64,000 nt of DNA, taken from NCBI RefSeq assembly GCF_006547045.1, contig NZ_CP041242.1, forward strand, positions 2,986,001 to 3,050,000, given 5' to 3'. The notes below the pieces were generated by a model, which did not search any database, had not been told where the DNA came from, and worked only from the letters and a program-made list of their open reading frames with translations. Below, in pieces: positions 60,032 to 64,000 of the stretch. The translations under genes and the position numbers were made by a program. This stretch comes from Lysobacter alkalisoli (GTDB lineage: Bacteria > Pseudomonadota > Gammaproteobacteria > Xanthomonadales > Xanthomonadaceae). The number at the start of each line of letters is the position of its first letter. Position 1 is the first letter of the stretch.

Positions 60032-62245
60032 TCAGTTTTTCGGAGCCCGGTGGAGTGGCTCCATCGCGCGGAAGCGGCGGCCGTACTCATCGGTCAGGTT
60101 CCGCGCTTCCTGCGGATTGCGCACGATCTTCGGGGTCAGCAGGATGATGGTTTCCTCGCGGCCGGTGCTGGTGTTCTGGCGCCCGAACAGGCCGCCGATC
60201 ACCGGGATCCGGCTCAACCCCGGGAACCCCGACGAACCGCGGCGGGTGGTGTCGGTGATCAGGCCGGCCAGCATCACCGTCTCGCCGCTGCGCACCGCCG
60301 CTTCGGTCTTGAGCTTGCGGGTATCGACGCGGACGTTGCCGAACTCGTCCGGCTCATCGCCCGGCGCGCTGACCTCCTGGACGATGTCGAGGAAGACCAT
60401 GTCGTCCGCGGTGACCCGCGGGCGCACCGTGAGGATGGTGCCGGTGTCGAGATACTGCACCTGGCCGATGGTCCCGTCGGTGCCGGTGCCCGGATTGAAC
60501 GTCACCGACCGCACCGGGATTCGCGCACCGACGTTGAAGGTGGCCTCGGTGTTGTTGCGCACGAACAGCGACGGCGACTGCAGCATCTGCACGTCGGTCA
60601 CCTGGTCGAGCGCGTTGATCACCGCCGCGGCGTTGCGGCCGAGGAAGGTCCAGGCCAGGCCGCCGCTGCCGTCGCTGGCGCGCCCGGTGACGCTGCCGGA
60701 GATCGTGCTCCAGGTATCGCGCCCCACCGCGCTCGGCAGGCCGGCATCGGTCACCGCGGTCTCGAAGAACCAGTTGACGCCGTAGCTCAGGTCGCCGGTC
60801 AGGGTGACCAGGGCAATCTGTGCCTCGATATGGACCTGGGTCGGCATCACGTCAAGGCGCTCGATCACGTCGCGGATCGATTTCCAGGCCGCCGGCGAAC
60901 CGCGCACGAGCAGCGAGTTGGTTTCGGCCACCGCCGACACCCCGACCTTCGCGCCTTCGACCTCCAGCATCACGCTGCCGTCGCCGCCGCTGCGCTGGTT
61001 CAGCGACATGCTGCCGAGCTCGCCGCCGCTCGCGCCACCGCGACCGCCGGTATTGCCCGCATCACCGCCCCCGCCCTTCAGGTCCATCTGCTCCAATCCC
61101 GGCATCAGGCTCGCGTTGCCGCCGCGCGCGCCGGCCGAGGAACTGCCGCCGAACACCTCGGCCAGCCGCTGGGCAAGGTCGCCGGCATCGATGTACTTGA
61201 GGTCGTAACTGAACAGCTGCATGTCGCCGCCAGCGCTGTCGATGCGTTCCAGCCACTGCTGGATGTCGTCCAGGTAGCGGGCCTGGGGGGTGATCACCAG
61301 CACCGCGTTGGCACCATCCAGCGGCATGAACCGGAACATGCCGGCGACCGGCGATTTACTCTCCTCGCCGAACACCTTCTCCAGGTCGGAGACCACGTCG
61401 CTGGCCTTGCCGGACTGGATCGGATAGACACCCACCGACATCCCCGACAGCCAGTCGACGTCGAAGATCTCGATGGTGCGCAGGTAGTTCTCCAGCTCGG
61501 CGCGGGTGCCGCCGATGCTGATCACGTTGCGTGCCGGGTCGGTGGAGACGATGGCATTGGGCCGTGCGTAAGGTTCGAGCAGCTTCTTCATCTCCTCGGC
61601 GGAGATGTAGTTCAGTGGCACCGCGCGGACCTCGAAGCCGCGCGCGGATGCCGGGCTGCCGGTGCGCGGAGCGATGTTGCCGGGCAGCGCCTGGTCGGCC
61701 GGGACGATGTTGTAACGACCGTCGGCATAGACCATGCGGGCATTGTTCCAGCCCAGCACCATTTCCAGCAGGCCCAGCGCGCTGGCAGGACTGACCGGCT
61801 TGGGCGTGGCCAGGGTCACGGTGCCCTGCACGCCCGGCGCGATCACGTAGTTCTGCCCGAGCATGTCGCCGAGAATGGCCTTGACCACCGCCTGCAGCGA
61901 TTCGCCCTCGAAGTTGAAGGTGGCCTCGCCGGTAGTGGCGCCCAGGCCGGGCGGCGGTGCGGCGGCGGCACTCTGGTTGATGACCTGGCCGGTACCTCGA
62001 CGGATCTGGGGTCGCGGGCCGGCATCGTCCGGCAACGCCTCGACGCTGTCGGCAGGAGGCAACGTGGTCTGCACCCGCGGACTGAGGTCGGCCTCGCGGC
62101 TGACCCGCGGGGTTGGCGCACTGGCGCAGGCATTGAGCAACATCGCGATGGAGGCGGCCAACAGCCAGGGCCGGGCGCCGGCCAGGGACGGTGCGGTTGA
62201 TTCGTCGCGTCGATTCATTGCATGCACTTTACTGGCTCTCGTCAC
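60032..62245 (-). CDS. xpsD: Type II secretion system secretin GspD/XpsD
   Basis: 737 residues from ATG 62245, which overlaps the xpsN stop (ATGA); ATG 62218 (MNRRDESTAPSLAGARPWLL) is the alternative. Lipoprotein signal WLLAASIAMLLNACAS. N0 domain (FNFEGESLQAVVKAILGDML), N1 (RAVPLNYISAEEMKKLLEPY), N2 and N3, with a Gly/Ser-rich insertion (SSSAGARGGN ... GGRGGASGGE), then the secretin core ending VIGGLFGRQNTSTGREETII LLTPKIVR. Forms the outer-membrane pore. In Xanthomonas xpsD is the last xps gene; here two glycosyltransferase genes follow directly. Confidence 0.95.
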   Translation of the reverse strand: MTRASKVHAMNRRDESTAPSLAGARPWLLAASIAMLLNACASAPTPRVSREADLSPRVQTTLPPADSVEALPDDAGPRPQIRRGTGQVINQSAAAAPPPGLGATTGEATFNFEGESLQAVVKAILGDMLGQNYVIAPGVQGTVTLATPKPVSPASALGLLEMVLGWNNARMVYADGRYNIVPADQALPGNIAPRTGSPASARGFEVRAVPLNYISAEEMKKLLEPYARPNAIVSTDPARNVISIGGTRAELENYLRTIEIFDVDWLSGMSVGVYPIQSGKASDVVSDLEKVFGEESKSPVAGMFRFMPLDGANAVLVITPQARYLDDIQQWLERIDSAGGDMQLFSYDLKYIDAGDLAQRLAEVFGGSSSAGARGGNASLMPGLEQMDLKGGGGDAGNTGGRGGASGGELGSMSLNQRSGGDGSVMLEVEGAKVGVSAVAETNSLLVRGSPAAWKSIRDVIERLDVMPTQVHIEAQIALVTLTGDLSYGVNWFFETAVTDAGLPSAVGRDTWSTISGSVTGRASDGSGGLAWTFLGRNAAAVINALDQVTDVQMLQSPSLFVRNNTEATFNVGARIPVRSVTFNPGTGTDGTIGQVQYLDTGTILTVRPRVTADDMVFLDIVQEVSAPGDEPDEFGNVRVDTRKLKTEAAVRSGETVMLAGLITDTTRRGSSGFPGLSRIPVIGGLFGRQNTSTGREETIILLTPKIVRNPQEARNLTDEYGRRFRAMEPLHRAPKN

Positions 62246-63075
62246 TGGCTCTCTGCCGGCGGATTGGGCGAAGGTGGCGTGTCTGATGGAGGTGCAGGGG
62301 GTTGCGGCGGGGGTTGCGGACTCTGGCGATTCTGTGCCTGCTCGCGCAGGGCCGCACGACGGGCCTGGATGCGCTGGCGGATCGCTTCCATCTGCGATTC
62401 CGGTGTGGTCGCCGGAGTCGCCTGATCGGGCTGCGATTCGGCCTGTTTGCCATTGGCGTCAGCCACGGCCGATGGCGCGGGTCCGGCCGGCTCGCCCTCG
62501 GCCATCGCCGGAGCCGTGCGGGTACCGGCAGCATCGGGGCGACGCACGGCCACCTCCGTCGGGGGCCGTCCGCCATGTCCGTCGAACACGCGCAAGGCCA
62601 TGGTCCGACGCCCTTCGGGCCCCTCGAACACCGCCGCGCGCACATCCAGCTCGACCAGCCGCCAGGCCGGGTGCGATTTCGGCGCCTCATCGAGCTTGAC
62701 CCGGACAGACTCGCTGCCGTCGGCCGGCTGCAGGATCGCCATCCGCAGGCCCGGCGTGATCAGCACGCTGGTCAGCACGTAGTCGAAGGCCGAATCGGTG
62801 GCTTCGCTCTCTTCTCCCTGCAACGAGAACGGCTTGGGCTTGCGGTCATCGCTGAACAGGGGTCGTCGGGAGATTTCACCGTAGCTGGCCAGCGGTTCGA
62901 CCATGCCCTCGGTGGCCGGTGGCAGCGACGGCAACGGTTCGAGCGTCTCCTCGTCCGATGCCAGGGGTTCGATCCGGCCACCCATGCCGGCCACGGCCAG
63001 GATCAGGGCCAGCAAGGCCCAGCCGGCGACGGTGGCCAGCAACCAGGTGCGCGGGCCGGCGCTCTCAAGTCGCAT
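62242..63075 (-). CDS. xpsN: Type II secretion protein XpsN (GspC/GspN-like)
   Basis: 277 residues. N-terminal membrane helix TWLLATVAGWALLALILAVA, then a periplasmic domain with LASYGEISRRPLFSDDRKPK and SVLITPGLRMAILQPADGSE, the pattern of the GspC homology region. The C-terminal 80 residues are rich in Pro, Ala and Gln. In Xanthomonas XpsN links the inner-membrane complex (XpsL/M) to XpsD. Start overlaps the xpsM end by 11 bases, stop overlaps xpsD. Confidence 0.85.
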   Translation of the reverse strand: MRLESAGPRTWLLATVAGWALLALILAVAGMGGRIEPLASDEETLEPLPSLPPATEGMVEPLASYGEISRRPLFSDDRKPKPFSLQGEESEATDSAFDYVLTSVLITPGLRMAILQPADGSESVRVKLDEAPKSHPAWRLVELDVRAAVFEGPEGRRTMALRVFDGHGGRPPTEVAVRRPDAAGTRTAPAMAEGEPAGPAPSAVADANGKQAESQPDQATPATTPESQMEAIRQRIQARRAALREQAQNRQSPQPPPQPPAPPSDTPPSPNPPAESQ

Positions 63076-63679
63076 CGCGAGCCTCCGCTCCGCTGGGGGG
63101 CAGGTAGCCGTAGAGGTCGAAGCTCACGTCGAGGCCGCCGTCGCTGCTGGCACGGCCGGAACCGGGGGCGAAGTACATGCGCTGGACCAGGATGTTGAGA
63201 TTGCCGATGAACAGCCGCGGCGAACCGCTCTCCAGCGCATGCAGCACCGCCGCTGTTTCCGGGGTGCCGCATTTGAGCCGCACCTGCACCGTGACCCGGG
63301 TGTAGGGCTCACGGCTGCTGGGCTCCAGCGGCGAGCGGTTGACGATGCCGCAGCTGCGGTTGCCGGGACTGGCCTCGGACACGACCGCTTCCAGACGCTG
63401 GACCAGGGCGGCAGTCGCCAGTTCTGCGTTGGCCTCGGGCATGAAACCCGGCCGCTCGGCCTGCCGCGCTCCCAGTTCGGCCAGCTGGCGGTTGACCTCG
63501 TCGGCCTGCTCCAGTTGGGCACGCAGGCGCAGCTCACGCTGCTGCAAGGTGTCGATGCGGGCATCGAGATCGCGCATCGGGATCGTCCACCACGGATGCA
63601 CCAGCACCGCGTAGGCCAGGGCCAGTACGCCCAGCAACAGACCCAGCGCCAGCCAGCGATCGCGCTTGCCCGCCGTCAT
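63065..63679 (-). CDS. xpsM: Type II secretion inner-membrane protein XpsM (GspM)
   Basis: 204 residues from ATG 63679 (MTAGKRDRWLALGLLLGVLA). One membrane helix (LALGLLLGVLALAYAVLV), a coiled-coil part (IDTLQQRELRLRAQLEQADE) and a ferredoxin-like C-terminal domain (VTVQVRLKCGTPETAAVLHA, LFIGNLNILVQRM). It partners XpsL. Its start overlaps the xpsL stop by four bases. Confidence 0.88.
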   Translation of the reverse strand: MTAGKRDRWLALGLLLGVLALAYAVLVHPWWTIPMRDLDARIDTLQQRELRLRAQLEQADEVNRQLAELGARQAERPGFMPEANAELATAALVQRLEAVVSEASPGNRSCGIVNRSPLEPSSREPYTRVTVQVRLKCGTPETAAVLHALESGSPRLFIGNLNILVQRMYFAPGSGRASSDGGLDVSFDLYGYLPPSGAEARDAT

Positions 63680-64000
63680 TCGTCGGTCTCCGGTGCCGGG
63701 ACGGTTCCGCTGTCCGCAGGTGCGTCGGCCGGCGCTGCCCCCGGGGGAGGCATTGCAGCCAGTTCGGCGGTCAGGGTGAAACGGTCGCGGCCGCTGGCGG
63801 GGTCGGGCTGCAGTGCGCCGGCCAGTGCCGGCGAGCGCCACGGTCCGGCCCCCTGCAGGCGGCCGACCAGGGCCGGCGCCTCGCGGCTCAAGCCGATCAG
63901 CAGCATGCGGCGCTCCTCCAGCGAAAGCTTTTCGAGATAGGTGTTGTCGGGCAGGCGGCGGGTCAACTCGTCGATGACCACCACTGCCGGTGGCCGGGCG
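63676..64000 (-). CDS. xpsL: Type II secretion protein XpsL (GspL), C-terminal part (cut by window edge)
   Basis: Only the last 107 residues are in the window. The sequence VVVIDELTRRLPDNTYLEKLSL and EERRMLLIGLSREAPALVGRLQGA is the PilN-like periplasmic domain of GspL. It ends in a Pro/Ala-rich tail (MPPPGAAPADAPADSGTVPA). The gene starts beyond base 64000. Confidence 0.88.
   Translation of the reverse strand, partial: ARPPAVVVIDELTRRLPDNTYLEKLSLEERRMLLIGLSREAPALVGRLQGAGPWRSPALAGALQPDPASGRDRFTLTAELAAMPPPGAAPADAPADSGTVPAPETDE

Noticed and set aside
59198-62200. 1000-residue open frame antisense to xpsD and a glycosyltransferase gene
   Set aside because: Shadow frame rich in His, Gln, Arg and Gly; the opposite strand has clear secretin and glycosyltransferase motifs.

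Overview
The window looks like a chromosomal core segment of a high-GC gammaproteobacterium of the Xanthomonadaceae (Lysobacter, Luteimonas or Xanthomonas type). The evidence is the order sucD-sucC / pilS-pilR / pilA-pilB-pilC-pilD-coaE, a division and cell-wall (dcw) cluster that lacks murD, an xps-type secretion operon with an XpsN-like gene before the secretin, a Nudix-ThiE fusion next to secA, and many GTAGCCCGGGTAA-type and CCCTCACCCCAACCC-type palindromic repeats. No phage, CRISPR array, insertion sequence, tRNA or rRNA was seen.

Layout. 0-1.6 kb: succinyl-CoA synthetase (sucD cut by the window edge). 1.8-12.6 kb: type IV pilus locus, with the sensor PilS, the sigma-54 activator PilR, two tandem short pilins that each have their own -24/-12 promoter, then pilB, pilC, pilD and coaE. 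A ParDE-type toxin-antitoxin pair and a second module with a broken toxin sit between pilR and the pilins. 12.6-18.2 kb: Nudix-ThiE fusion, secA, an M23 peptidase and dciA. 18.4-35.6 kb (all minus): lpxC and the dcw cluster, transcribed mraZ-rsmH-ftsL-ftsI-murE-murF-mraY-ftsW-murG-murC-ddlB-ftsQ-ftsA-ftsZ-lpxC. Most neighbours overlap by 1-11 bases. The cluster starts from a consensus sigma-70 promoter overlapped by five 10-bp-phased G-rich repeats, which look like the MraZ operator.

36-42.6 kb: an ECF-like sigma factor, a VOC protein, the RNase P RNA (rnpB) embedded in palindromic repeats, rsmI, then lpoA-yraN, an FAD-linked oxidase and a four-cysteine uracil-DNA glycosylase. 42.6-45.8 kb: a compact three-gene accessory cassette (N-formylglutamate amidohydrolase-like, DUF1704/MATCAP-like zincin, ATP-grasp ligase), the best candidate here for a little-described pathway. 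45.9-53.4 kb: riboflavin and associated genes on the minus strand (nrdR-ribD-methyltransferase; FMN riboswitch; ribE-ribBA-ribH-nusB-thiL). The GTP cyclohydrolase half of RibBA has lost its zinc cysteines. 53.4-58.2 kb: a small membrane protein and glyA, divergent from ettA and pyrF. 58.2-64 kb: the end of a type II secretion operon (xpsL-M-N-D) running directly into two glycosyltransferase genes.

A recurring theme is that palindromic repeats have inserted at gene borders and now encode protein ends (CoaE, the Nudix-ThiE protein, NrdR, RibD). Large antisense open frames are shadows caused by high GC and were left out.
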